From positions 22,193,001-22,257,000 of the forward strand of contig JALGPY010000003.1 of the NCBI GenBank assembly GCA_023055425.1: a stretch of 64,000 bases of DNA. The letters run 5' to 3'. This DNA comes from Linanthus parryae (lineage: Eukaryota; Streptophyta; Magnoliopsida; Ericales; Polemoniaceae). A program made the translations under genes and the position numbers. Shown here piece by piece: positions 1-11,749 of the stretch (its first letter is position 1; every line of letters begins with the position of its first letter). The notes beneath the pieces are model-generated. The model was not told the origin of the DNA. It did no database searches and saw only the letters and a program-made list of their open reading frames with translations.

Positions 1-1010
1 CTTGTACCTGATTTCTCTAGCCTACTCAAGTTCAAATAAGTAGTATGTTTTTATGGTCTACTCTCAGTTCTAGCTAATTAGCAAAATTTCTCAACCCTAG
101 ATACGGCTAGTGCTTGATTCAAGTTTCCGGGTAGAGAACATTTATTTCTCTAACATCCTCTACCTATAATCATCCTATTGCGAGCTCAAACAATAGAAAC
201 GATAAAATTAAGTACATAAATCAAGAATAGCTCAGAAAAACACATTCAATTAAGCTAAAAGCATGAAACATGATCCATAAATCACCCACATGGAGTTCAA
301 ACCCTAGCTCCCGGAGAGATATCCCGAATTAAGAAAGTTTAGCTACTCATAGTTGGGAATACAACGAGGAATTTCCAAGTATTCATAAAAAATAAGTGAG
401 ATAGAGAGATCAAACGATGAATCCTTGACCCGGCGGGAATCCGAGCTCTCCAATGGCTTGGGAGCTGTCTCCTCCCTTCCTACTGCAGCTTCGTTCTGTG
501 TTCTAGGGCTGAGAATCCGTTCCCAAGGGTCTGGGCACGTTTATTAATGATAATTGGCCGAAATTGCACTTCAGCCCCTCTAGTTTGTAATTCTCGGACT
601 GAATTATAAGCTAATTTTGCGCGGACCATTACTCTCTCATCCGGACTCGTCTTCGGGCCTACCATATATCGTTGGAAACATCTGGATGTATACTTTCAAT
701 TGGCGCAGACCTTGCTTCCAAATTATTTTGTAGATTTTCCTGAGCATCGAAAATAGTACAGGCTGGTCCAGAGTGACTTTTCCAACTTTTCTTCGTCTTT
801 GCATCTTCTTTTCTGCTCTTCATCTAGCTCCATACCAAATATATCTAAGTCTCTCATAAGCTCCATTTCACCTATTTTACTTGAGAAACACAACGAAATA
901 CTACCCGTGCAATTATCATCGCAAATATGAGAGAAATCATGCGCAAATAAGCTAAAATCACAACTTTTCACTCTTAGGCTTATAAATCGTCAAATTCCCA
1001 TATTTGTGCA
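1..1010 (-). repeat. Probable Athila-type gypsy LTR interior, truncated by the window start
   Basis: No plausible gene is present. The text (a run with 'agctactcatag', CCCGGAGAGATATCCC, long AT-rich stretches) resembles the minus-strand reading of LTRs from Athila-like gypsy elements. It shares the 'tagctactc' feature with the Athila LTR at the right edge of the window, but the two are not obviously the same family. The sequence is cut at 1010 by the Angela insertion and should resume after 11621. The class is inferred from general resemblance, not from an alignment. Confidence 0.4.
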
Positions 1011-1148
1011 AATGTTGTTGGAATAGATTCCATTGAGGTAATCTAGTTTAGTATGAATTTATTTGTGGCTAGAAAAAATTCATTTATTATTTATTGGATA
1101 TTTAATATAATGAAGTCCTTAGATTTACAATTGAGTTGTTTATCTTTC

Positions 1149-1771
1149 TGCACAAGAGATTCCGGCAGGGAGACCTCCGTGTACACCGTAAGTAGAGGAT
1201 CAGAGATAGAACAGGAAGAGTTGGGTTGTGTGTAGGGAGAGAGTAAGGCAGTAGTAATTTCTGAGAGAGTGACAAAGGTTTGACAGAGCTCCCGCGTATG
1301 GCTAGTGTGTTCTTCTTTGTATGGAAAGGTTAACGTCCTATATATAACGGAGAATGTGACCGTTGCAGTGTGGTTAATGCGCCCATCAATGGCGGCTTAA
1401 TTAGCTTAACCACAACGGCACGTTCGTCCTTATATATAGGGACCGTTACAGCACGTTATGCGCGAATACCGGAACCGTTACGAGGTTGACCGGGTTTGAC
1501 CGGATTGACCGGGTTTATGGAGCTCGTGCCATAAATCTCTCAAAAGCAGTTACTAAAGGTCGCTCGCGGGCTTGGCTCGCACGCGACATGACTTACTCTA
1601 GCCCCCAAACTAAGTCCCTACAAGTCCCGTGCAGTGGTATGCAAGGGCGCTGTCTCGCAGCCCCCACATGGATCAGCGCGGCTGGTGATCCAGTGTGTGT
1701 GGAGCACAATATGGTGTGCTAGATGGTTGCCACGTGGCCAAGATCTGTCAGCTCAGAAAGCACTATCTACA
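1149..1771 (-). repeat. 3' LTR of the nested non-autonomous element
   Basis: This is the direct repeat of 2606-3231, preceded on the minus strand by the purine tract at 1772-1785. The first base of the tract abuts the TG of the LTR, as in functional LTR elements. Confidence 0.8.
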
Positions 1772-2605
1772 TTAGCCCCCTTTCTGCGCGTGAAGACTCA
1801 TAGCTGTATAGACTTCCATGCGCGGAAACCAACATACGCGTCGCCGCCACGCACCAATTCAAACATGAGTAAATTCAGCCCCCGTGCGTGCCATTATGAC
1901 CTAAAACCCCTAGAGTCGTGCCGTCTGGCCTTTAGGGTTTTAGGCGTGACGTCAGCTTGTCCTGTGATTGCGCGATTCGACGGTGACGGTTGCGATTCGA
2001 CTACTGAAAGGACGCAACCCTTCATTGTTTTTGGATAAATACTCTGTACCCTTCATTGTTGCAAAGCATCACTTCTTTCTCTTAAAGTGAATGATACCCG
2101 GAAGTCTTCGAGAGCAGATTCAAATAATCAATCACCAGTTCACTCTTGTCAATCGTCTTCTTCGACTGTGTGCAGCCAAGCAAGCTTTATCAAAACAAGG
2201 TTGGCCTTGTTTAATTTTGTCTAACATCCCGATGTATGCTTTGAACTGTGTTGGATCTGCAAACCCATGACATATTATCTGTTGAAAACTTGTGAAGAAG
2301 CTCCAATCTTTGAACCCAATTTCAGCTTAATCCCCCAATAATAAGAACCTTGGATGTAGGGTTTTGAAATTCCTGATAATGCAAACAATGTCCAACTCCT
2401 AATTTCTGAAATTGATACCAGAAACTAGAAATTGATACCAGAAACTGTTCATCTTTCTTCCCATAGATCTTGAATCTCAGAATTCAAACTGAAGTGTGGC
2501 ATATTTCTCCCCCTTTTTTTTCTTGCTTTTCCGCAGGAATGGCAAAGACAAGAGGAACTAGACCCACCAAGGAGGACGAAGAAATACCTGGGGTTCACCA
2601 AAATG
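1772..2605 (-). other. Internal region of the nested element, no coding potential recognised
   Basis: It is 834 bp with no gag, protease or reverse-transcriptase motif in any frame. Two extra purine-tract look-alikes occur on the minus strand. One is in this region near 1878-1891 (complement of TTCAGCCCCCGTGC), the other inside the LTR near 1598 (complement of CTAGCCCCCAAAC). A short plus-strand open stretch starting MAKTRGTRPTKED at 2539 crosses into the LTR and is probably fortuitous. Confidence 0.6.
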
Positions 2606-3231
2606 TGCACAAGAGATTCCGGCAGGGAGACCTCCGTGTACACCGTAAGTAGAGGATCAGAGATAGCACAGGAAGAGTTGGGTTGTGTGTAGGGAGAGAG
2701 TAAGGCAGTAGTAATGTCTGAGAGAGAGACAGAGGTTTGACAGAGCTCCCGCGTATGGCCAGTGTGTTCTCCTTTGTATGGAAAGGTTAACGTCCTATAT
2801 ATAACGGAGAATGTGACCGTTGCAGTGTGGTTAATGCGCCCATCAATGGCGGCTTAATTAGCTTAACCACAATGGCACGTTCGTCCTTATATATAGGGAC
2901 CGTTACAGCACGTTATGCGCGAATACCGGAACCGTTACGAGGTTGACCGGGTTTGACCGGATTGACCGGGTTTATGGAGCTCGTGCCATAAATCTCTCAA
3001 ACGCAGTTACTAAAGGTCGCGCGCGGGCTTGGCTCGCACGCGACAGGACTTACTCTAGCCTCCAAACCACTAAGTCCCTACAAGTCCCGTGCAGTGGTAT
3101 GCGAGGGCCCTGTCTCGCAGCCCCCACATGGATCAGCGCGGCTGGTGATCCAGTGTGTGTGGAGCACAATATGGTGTGCTAGATGGTTGCCACGTGGCCA
3201 AGATCTGTCAGCTCAGAAAGCACTATCTACA
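2606..3231 (-). repeat. 5' LTR of the nested non-autonomous element
   Basis: It is nearly identical to 1149-1771 apart from scattered substitutions and small indels. On the minus strand it begins TGTAGATAGTGC and ends TTGTGCA. A sequence starting TGGTGAACCCC lies a few bases downstream of its end (2588-2598 on the plus strand). That is the expected place for a primer-binding site and it has the TGG start, but I do not recognise the matching tRNA. Confidence 0.8.
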
Positions 3232-4529
3232 ATCTTAAATATCCCTAGTCCAGTATAATGATTAATGGGACAATCATCTATAGACTAGTATGGAGTTGGA
3301 TTGTTATAGAGATATCATGATCCAACAAATAGGTGTGCATTAAGGGTAATGGCGCACTGGATTGACCCATCTACGAGAAGGCTACATACACGTTATGTTA
3401 AGTCACAAGTGCTTATCGCGGTGCAATGGTATTGTCATCCTTAGACTTGAAGTCGCTAGATATTCTAGTTGTGGATTATTGTGATTTTGGTAGCGTTAAA
3501 CGCTACACCGTAACTGGGCCGTTATAAAGGCGTGTACCGGATACAATAAGAAGCAAGCTTAGAGATCGTAGTGGACGTAGATAGAATTTGTCCCTCCCAC
3601 ATAACGGGAGTAAATATCCTAGGCCACGCGAGGGATAGTGCTTATAGAATGTCTGGCCAGACTGAAATAAATCAATATGGCATATTGATGTTATTTGCAC
3701 GAATAAGGCTATTCCCATGGATCGAGTATGGATTGGATATACGAGTGTGACTTGTATGTCTCGTGTCCAATCCGAATATAGAGACAAAGGGATGAGACAA
3801 TTACTTGTACAAGGTTTGTCAAGATGACTATTCTATTAGTTGGCCAGAATGGATGTTTTGCTAGAAACCGCTCCATATTAGCAAATTGTTGCTACAAACT
3901 AGATAGAACCTATGGGTTCACACGCTATATAGAGTTCAACTAGATTTATGAATTAATTAATTGGATTAATTAATTAGAAGGAATTCTTTGCAATACCTTG
4001 CAAACTTAGCAGGGACTAATTTGCAAGGAAGGGACTAAATTCTAGTAGGACTAGAATAGGTCCTTTAGGTAGTTGGCAAGGATTTGTTGGAATATATAAA
4101 GGACACTCCTTCCTTCCTTCCCACACTTATGACCTTATTGATCATAACTTGAGTGGGAGAGAACAAAAGAATAGAGAAAGCAAGCAAAAGAGGAGTCGCC
4201 ACCCCTCCCTCGCCGCCGCCCCTCCCCGTCGGCCACAAGGAGGCCGAACCTCCTTGTTTTGGTCTCGTTTTGCGTGATTCTTCTTCCTCTTCCTCTTTCC
4301 GGGCTAGCACCAAGGATTGGAATATCTAGGATTAAACTCTACGCGTGGATCAACTATAGAGAACGTAACACAATTCGCGTTTGAAGTCATCAAAGGAGAA
4401 CCCTTAGGTGTGTTATTGATTTCTTCCTTTACCATCGTTATGTCTCTTGACTTGTGATCCTTGTAGGGTTTTTCATGGGTTATGATTGTTTGTGTTTCCG
4501 TTGTGCATCCATGAATCAAAACCCTACAG

Positions 4530-4541
4530 TGGTATCAGAGC
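4530..4541 (+). promoter_or_regulatory. Primer-binding site, tRNA-Met type (Angela)
   Basis: TGGTATCAGAGC begins two bases after the CA end of the 5' LTR. This is the standard plant Copia site complementary to the 3' end of initiator tRNA-Met, where minus-strand cDNA synthesis starts. Confidence 0.95.
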
Positions 4542-6229
4542 CACAGGTCGTAGAGCATAAACGTGGTTTATGTGTTACGTTTTGATAGTTTTACACCTTA
4601 AAATTGTTGTTTATCGCGTAAAACAAGACAAATCAAGCATGTGATGCAATTTGTCAATAATTTATCATAACAAGATCTAGTTTTTGCATTGGATGCATGA
4701 ATTAGTGAGTTTGAGAAATTTTAGGATCTTAGATCTAGGGTTTGGGCATCCTTGGGGAAGAAGAAGAAGTTCTTCCCATACAAGGAAACAACCAAACTTG
4801 GGCACCAAGTAAGGGAGTTGTTTTGGAAATCCCAAAGGAGGTTCGGCCCCCATAGGGGACCGCCCCTCCTTGCTTGCCGCCCAAGCAAGGCTCGGCCTAG
4901 GGGCCGGGGCAGCCCTAGCCCGCGGCTTAGCCGCGTGGGCTAGGGGCCGGCCGGCCCTAGGCCTGTGTGGTTCTCTTTTTGGGCCCGGGCAATTAGATTG
5001 TTGGCCCCCATGGACCGTTTTAACCCTAGAATATCCTAAAATCAATTAAAATTGACCAAGCACGTTAAAATTGGATTTTAACTGTTTATGTGCAATTTGC
5101 ATGGTGATTGGATATGGCCTTAGGATGTGGTTTGCTGTGGATGTTTAATTTTTGTGGTTTGGTTTACGGCCTGCGAGCTGATCAATTAATTGTAATAATT
5201 AATTAGGGTTTTATGGCCTGCGAGCCATTTTTTTCTCAACTTTTGAGATTTATTTTATTTAGTATAGTTGTTAGCTAGTGCTAGATAAAGTAGATTGTTA
5301 GCCAAGATTGAAGAAAAGAAGCCCAAAGCCAAAGGAAGCCACTAAAGATGGAGCATGGAGCATGGAGCAATCCACATGACTATGAAGGATGGACCAAAAG
5401 ATCAAGACGCATGGAGATGTGTTTGCTTTTAGGGTTCATAGATAATTACATTGGCTTGGAATTATCTTAGTCTAGAAAAGGCCATATCCACATCACGTTT
5501 TTTTTTTTTTTTTTTTTTTTTTTGTGGTTGTTTATTATATTGTCTTATTATTTTGTGGTTGGTGTATGGATGATGCATGCAATTATGATAATAAGATAAT
5601 TAGACAACCCGGATCTATTATTTGGAGTTGTGCCAACTCAAATAGATAGATTAGTTGATATTGATCAACAAAACAATAAAAAAAAATTGAATTTAAAATC
5701 CCTCAAAATTCAAATATTGTTTTCTTGCCTTCTCGTTATTTAAACACTCATTATCATCATGATTTATCAAGTTTGTGCGTGCCAAAGCATGTCGACTTGA
5801 TTCATAATGATGGAATACGATGGCACAAGCTAGTAATGTGCAATTGTTTAAATAAGAGGTTGAACACAACTAGGCTATTAATATGATTAAGAAACCTAGA
5901 GGCAATCAATTGGGATTATTATATGTATGGATAAATAAGGAGTTATTTGACCAATTGAACCAAGAGTTGCATAAGGGATGCAATTGGAAATTGTTCTTAC
6001 CTAAAGTAGTCAAGTTATGGGTGACTTGCCAAAGCAAGCTCATAAGGAGATGAAACATGGATCTTGGCCCACTAGAAAATATAAGGATATTTTCCGCATT
6101 AATATCTTGAGGGTTATTAATCCGTAGAAAAATAGTGAGAGCTATATTTGATAAACTAGCCATTACTGAATATAGTCAAAAAATTCACAAATACTAAAAC
6201 TTGCGTATTTTCCTTTTGTAGAATTCCAA
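4542..6229 (+). other. Long untranslated leader of the Angela element
   Basis: About 1.7 kb separates the primer-binding site from the gag ATG, and no gene is evident. A GC-rich island runs from about 4840 to 4970. It includes a strong hairpin (arms 4913-4926 and 4930-4945, CCCTAGCCCGCGGC against its near-complement, 3-base loop). A run of 26 T lies at 5498-5523. Retroelement leaders carry packaging and dimerisation signals, so the hairpin is a reasonable candidate, but that role is inferred. Confidence 0.6.
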
Positions 6230-9200
6230 ATGGCAAACAACTCATCGAGTTCACAACATTCCCTACGATCTGTCCTTGAGAAGGACAAGCTCTCTGGAAC
6301 CAACTTCCTTGATTGGTACAGAAACTTGAGAATCTTTCTCAAGCAAGAGAAGAAACTATATGCAATAGAGGAGCATGTTCCAGCAGATCCAGAGAACCAA
6401 ACACCTGCAGCCCTAAAGGCGTATCAAAAGCGTGTTGATGACGCTAATTATGCGACCTGCCTTATTCTATGCACCATGACTTCTGAGCTTCAGAAGCAAC
6501 ACGAAAACATGAATGATGTCGATATGATCGAGCATCTAAAGCAGCTCTTCCAAGAGCAGGCAAGGGTTGAGAGGTATGAGGTCTCTAAGGCATTGTTCAA
6601 GAGTCATCTGGCAGAAGGGAATCCGGTGGGACCCCAGGTACTCCGTATGATCGGGTACTTGGAGAATCTCGCCCGACTTGGGTTCCTGGTCGGCCAAGAG
6701 TTGGCAACCGATCTCGTGTTGCAATCGTTGCCCGAGAGTTATGGACAGTTCATCATGAACTATAACATGAATGAGATCGTGAAACCACTTCTAGATTTGC
6801 TCAATATGTTGAGGACAGCTGAATAAAGCATCAACAAGGGTAAGGGCAAGGCCATTATGATGGTACAGAAAGGAAAGGGCAAAAGGTTTGCCTCATCCTC
6901 CAAGGGCAAAGGCAAGTCAGTTGCCAAGTCCAAGGAACCTGACCTTAAGCCTGTTGGTGGCACTGCGAAAGGTGTGACTAGTGGTGAGTGTCACTACTGC
7001 AGTTAGCCTGGACACTGGAGGAGGAACTGCCCAAAATATCTGGAGGACAAGAGGCTTAGAATAGTGATTCCACCACCACCAGACATTTTTTTTGTAGATG
7101 TCAATTTAACTGTCTCTACATCATGGGTATTAGATACTGGATGTGGATCTCACATTTGTCGAAATGTGCAAGATCTAAAGAGAAGTAGAAGATTGGCTAA
7201 AGGGGAGATAGATCTACGCGTTGGGAATGGAGAAAAAGTTGTTGTGTTGGCCGTGGGCGTGTGCGAGCTATCTCTGCCTTCAGGATTAGTTTTAGAATTA
7301 AATAATTGCTATTTTGTGCCTGCTATGAGCAGAAACATTATTTCTATTTCTTGTGTGGACAAGGAAGGTTTTATTATTTCAATAAAGAACAATTATTGTT
7401 CCTTTTATTTGAATAATATTCACTATTTTAGTGCGCAATTATTTAATGGACTGTACGTCCTTGATCTAAGCAATCCTGTCTACAACATTAATACCAAGCG
7501 GATTAAAATAAATGATTTAAATCCTGCTTACTTATGGCACTGTCGTTTAGGCCACCTAAACGAGAAACGTGTATCTAGACTCCATAAGGATGGATTACTA
7601 GACTCATTTGATTTTGAATCATATGAGACATGTGAGTCTTGTTTATTGGGAAAAATGACAAATTCCCCTTTCAATAAGAAAGGTGAGAGGACTAGTGAGC
7701 AATTGGAGCTCATACATACTGATGTGTGTGGGCCATTTGCCACGCCTGCAAGGGGTGTTTACGTATACTTCATTACATTTACTGATGATTACAGTAGATA
7801 TGGATTTGTGTATCTTATAAGGGCCAAATCCGAGTCCTTTGAAGTGTTCAAAGAATTCAAGAATGAAGTAGAGAAGCAACTTGGCAAAAGTAAGGCTCTA
7901 CGATGGGATCGTGGAGGAGAATACTTGAGCCAAGAGTTTGACGACTATCTTAGAGAGTGTGGGATCGTGTCCCAACTCACTCCACCCGGAACGCCACAAT
8001 GGAATGGCGTATGCGAGAGGAGGAATCGAACCCTATTGGATATGGTTCGATCTATGATGTGTCAAACCGATCTTCCATTATCGTTTTGGGGCCACGCTCT
8101 ATTACGTGCAGCTTTCACCATTAACCGTGTTCCATCTAAATCAGTCATGAAGACACCATATGGGATGTGGAGTGGGAGGCGTCCCACACTGTCGTTCATG
8201 AGGATTTGGGGCTGCGATGTCTATGTAAAACGTTTACAATCAGACAAGCTAGGACCAAAATCGGATAAGTGTAAGTTTGTGGGGTACCCTAAGGAAACTA
8301 AGGGTTACTACTTCTACAATCCAATCGAGAACAAAGTGTTTGTTGCTCGGACCATCGTGTTTCTAGAAAGAGAGTTTGTCTCTAAAGAAGCAAGTGGGAG
8401 GATTGTAGAACTTGAAGAAATTCAAGAACCACAAATCACTGAACCGATTATTGAACATGAACAGGAACCACAAACAGTTGTGGAGGAGCCTGTTCAGGTA
8501 ACACAAGAGCTTCGTAGATCTAGTAGCGTGCGCCAGTAACCCGAGAGGTATGGACTTCTCCTGACTGATTCCAGTGACACGATGCTCATAGATGATGAGC
8601 CTACTACCTATGAAGAGTCCGTGAAAGGCCCAGACTCTCAGAAGTGGCTAGAAACCATGAGATCCGAGATGGAATCCATGTATACCAACAAAGTATGGAC
8701 TTTGGTGGAACCACCTGAAGGGGCGCGGCCCATAGGGTCCAAGTGGGTCTTCAAGAAGAAGATCGACATGGATGGTAATGTGATTACCTATAAGGGCCGA
8801 TTGGTTGCTAAAGGATTCAGACAGATTCATGTTATTGACTATGATGAAACATTTTCACCAGTCGCTATGAGAAAATCCATCCGAATCCTACTTGCGATTG
8901 CAGCATACCATGACTATGATATTTGGCAGATGGATGTCAAAACAGCATTCCTTTTTGGGAATCTCCTCGAGGACGTGTATATGATACAGCCGGAGGGTTT
9001 TGAGGATCCAATGCAAGACAACAAATTATGTAAGCTGCAACGATCCATTTATGGATTGAAGCAAGCTTCTAGGAGTTGGAATCGACGTTTTCATGAAGTA
9101 GTCAAAGAGTTTGGCTTCATCAAAAACGAAGATGAGTCTTGTTTCCAAGAAGGTTAGTGGGAGCTCTGTAGCTTTTCTGGTCTTGTATGTGGATGACATA

Positions 9201-10173
9201 CTACTCATTGAAAACGACGTTCCCATGCTACAATCTGTTAAAGATTGGCTAGGGAAGTGTTTCTCAATGAAGGACTTAGGGGAAGCAGCCTATATACTCG
9301 GTACAAAGATCTATAGAGATAGATCTAAGAGACTGCTAGGCCTAAGTCAAAGTACATATATTGACAAGGTGTTGCAGCGGTTCAACATGCCAGATTCCAA
9401 GAAGGGATTCTTGCCCATGTCACATGGAATCACTCTTTCGAAGAGTGGTTGTCCTTCCAATGAGATTGAGAAGGAACGCATGAGTAGAATTCCCTATGCC
9501 TCGGCCATAGGATCTATCATGTATGCCATGTTATGTACTAGACCAGATGTGTCATATGCCTTGAGTATGACAAGCAGATACCAATCTAATGTGGGTGAGA
9601 GTCACTGGATTGCAGTCAAGAACATCCTAAAGTACTTGAGAAGAACTAAGGATGCTTTCTTGATATTTGGCGGTGAGGAAGAGTTGCGTGTAAGGGGTTA
9701 CACTGATGCAAGCTTCCAAACTGACATAGATGACTTTAGATCACATTCGGGATATGTGTTTTTCCTGAATGGAGCAGCGGTGAGCTGGAAGAGTTCCAAG
9801 CAAGAGACGGTGGCTGATTATACAACAGAGGCTGAGTACATTGCTGCAAATGGCAGCAAAGGAAGCTGTTTGGATCAGAAAGTTTGTTTCTGAACTTGGT
9901 GTGGTTCCTAGCATTGCGGCTCCAGTTGAGTTGTACTGTGACAACACTGGGGCGATCGCGCAATCTAAGGAAACTAGGTCGCACCAGAAATCCAAGCACG
10001 TGCTCAAGAAGTTCCATCTGATTTGAGATATTATCGATATAGGAGACGTTCGGATATGCAAGATTCCTACAGATGAGAATCTGTCAGATCCACTTACAAA
10101 GCCGCTTGCGCAGTGGAAGCATGAAGGGCACACTACGAGTATGGGCATACGAGATGCGCCAGATTGGCTCTAG
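6230..10173 (+). pseudogene. Angela gag-pol polyprotein, broken
   Basis: Gag starts MANNSSSSQHSLRSVLEKDK at 6230, with the usual Copia gag domain. A TAA at 6824-6826 interrupts it. A zinc knuckle (CHYC...GHWRRNC) near 6990-7035 carries a TAG at 7004-7006. Protease has LDTGCGSHIC near 7130. Integrase has the zinc-binding HCRLGH region and acidic residues in HTDVCGPF, RWDRGGEY and NGVCERRNRTL (7530-8200). A TAA at 8537-8539 separates it from RT. RT keeps LYVDD near 9190 but is split by a frameshift around 9140-9155. RNase H has TEAEY near 9830, a second frameshift around 9840-9890, and a TGA at 10024-10026 where CGA is expected. The frame ends with DPLTKPL...APDWL and a TAG at 10171. At least six lesions make the protein non-functional. 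Confidence 0.92.
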
Positions 10174-10178
10174 TGCAA

Positions 10179-10187
10179 GTGGGAGAC
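10179..10187 (+). promoter_or_regulatory. Polypurine tract of the Angela element
   Basis: GTGGGAGAC lies directly before the TG of the 3' LTR, six bases after the pol stop. It would prime plus-strand DNA synthesis. Confidence 0.85.
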
Positions 10188-11616
10188 TGTTGGAATAGAT
10201 GCCCTAGAGGCAATCTAGTTTAGTTTGAATTTATTTGTGGCTAGAAAATTCATTTATTATTTATTGGATATTTAATATAATGAAGTACTTAGATTTAAAA
10301 TTGTGTTGTTTATATTAAATATCCCTATTCCAGTATAATGATTAATGGCACAATCATCTATAGACTAGTATGGGGTTGGATTGATATAGAGATATCATGA
10401 TCCAACACATAGGTGTGCATTAAGGGTAATGGCCCACTGGATTTACCCATCTCCGAGAAGGCTACATACACGTTATGTTAAGTCACAAGTACTTCTCGCG
10501 GTGCAATGGTATTGTCATCCTTAGACTTGAAGTCGCTAGATATTCTAGTTGTGGATTATTGTGATTTTGGTAGCGTTAAACGCTACACCGTAACTGGGTA
10601 GTTATAAAGTTGTGTACCGGATACAATAAGAAGCAAGCTTAGAGATCGTAGTGGACGTAGATAGAATTTGTCCCTCCCACATAACGGGCGTAAATATCCT
10701 AGGCCACTCGAGGGATAGTGCTTATAGAATGTCTGGCCAGAATCAAATAAATCAATATGGGATATTGACGTTATTTGCACGAATAAGGCTATTCCCATGG
10801 ATCGAGAAACTATGGATTGGATATAAGAGTTTGACTTGTATGTCTCGTGTCCAATCCGGATATAGATACAAAGGGATGAGACAATTAATTGTACAAGGTT
10901 TGTCAAGATGACTATTCTATTAGTTGGCTAGAATGGATGTTTTGCTAGAAATCGCTCTATATTAGCAAATTGTTGCCACCAACTAGATAAAACCTATGGG
11001 GTCACACGCTATATAGAGTTGAACTAGATTTTGGAATTAATTAATTGGATTAATTAATTAGAAGGATCACTTTGCAATACCTTGCAAACTTAGTAGAAAC
11101 TAATTTGCAAGGAAGAGACTAAATTGAATTCTAGTAGGACTAGAATAGGTCCTTTAGGTAGTTGGCAATGATTTGTTGGACTATATAAAGGACACTCCTT
11201 CCTTCCTTCCCACACTTATGACCTTATTGATCATAACTTGAGTGGGAGAGAACAAAAGGTGAGAGCAAGCAAGCAAGAGAGGAGCCGCCGCCCCTCCCTC
11301 GCCGCCGCCCGTCCCGTCGGCCACAAGGAGGCCGAACCTCCTTGTTTTGGTCTCGTTTTGCGTGATTCTTCTTTCTCTTCCTCTTTCCAGGCTAGCACCA
11401 AGGATTGGAAGATCTAGTATTCAACTCTAGGCGTGGATCAACTATAAAAAACGTGACACAATTCACGTTTGAAGTCATCAAAGGATAACCCTAAGCTGTG
11501 TTATTGATTTCTTCCTTTACCATCGTTATGTCTCTTGACTTGTGATCCTTGGAGGGTTTTGCATGGGTTATGATTGTTTGTGTTTCCGTTGCGCATCCAT
11601 GAATCAAAACCCTACA
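10188..11616 (+). repeat. 3' LTR of the Angela element (1429 bp)
   Basis: It runs from TGTTGGAATAGATGCCC to AACCCTACA with AATGT directly after it. It matches 1016-1146 plus 3237-4528 along its whole length with scattered substitutions and small indels, so the insertion is not recent. A TATA-like TATATAAAGGACAC lies near 11182 and a GC-rich CCGCCGCCC block near 11290. Confidence 0.93.
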
Positions 11617-11749
11617 AATGTAACATATCAATCATGTGAAGTAATCCTAATAAAAGTAATATGGAAGTATATTAATAGCTCCTAAACGTGAGTTATCAGC
11701 TATGCAAATTTATGCTCTCCATGTGAATATCTGTAACAATAGTGACAAA

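Larger units (their letters stand above)
1149..3231 (-). mobile_element. Small non-autonomous LTR retroelement nested in the Angela LTR
   Basis: Two direct repeats of about 623-626 bp (1149-1771 and 2606-3231) flank 834 bp that has no gag or pol. Read on the minus strand, each repeat starts TGTAGATAGTGC and ends CTTGTGCA. Each has a TATATATAGG box about 200-250 bases before its 3' end, as an LTR should. A purine tract (AGAAAGGGGGCTAA) lies immediately before the downstream repeat at 1772-1785, which fixes the orientation as minus. ATCTT flanks the unit on both sides, although two extra bases (TC) separate the left copy from the TG. The size suggests a TRIM/LARD-like derivative. The parent family is not identified. 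Confidence 0.82.
1016..4528 (+). repeat. 5' LTR of the Angela element, interrupted by a nested element
   Basis: The LTR is present as 1016-1146 plus 3237-4528. The first 131 bases match the start of the 3' LTR and of the solo LTR. The text then jumps into a foreign element and resumes at AAATATCCCTAG. ATCTT occurs on both sides (1142-1146 and 3232-3236), as expected for a 5-bp target duplication. Removing the insert leaves about 1.42 kb, close to the 1429 bp of the 3' LTR. It contains a TATATAAAGGACAC promoter-like stretch near 4090 and a GC-rich CCGCCGCC segment near 4205. Confidence 0.92.
1016..11616 (+). mobile_element. Angela/BARE-type Ty1-copia retrotransposon, complete but decayed
   Basis: Two LTRs begin TGTTGGAATAGAT and end CCCTACA. 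The element is flanked by the 5-bp target duplication AATGT (1011-1015 and 11617-11621). The LTR start keeps the GCCCTAGAGGCAAT block that I know from grass BARE/WIS/Angela LTRs. A tRNA-Met primer site follows the 5' LTR, and a purine tract precedes the 3' LTR. Gag and pol lie between in the order PR-INT-RT-RNaseH. A second retroelement interrupts the 5' LTR (1149-3231). Several stops and frameshifts make the element non-autonomous today. Two other LTR copies of the family are seen (3' LTR and the solo LTR at 17481). Confidence 0.93.

Noticed and set aside
1634..2038. Open frame of 134 codons in the nested element
   Set aside because: It crosses from LTR into the internal region in the sense opposite to the element, has no domain, and the LTR part is repeated in a non-coding copy.
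4677..5045. 122-codon minus-strand frame in the Angela leader
   Set aside because: It is a by-product of the GC-rich island. Pro/Ala/Arg-rich, no domain, antisense to the element.
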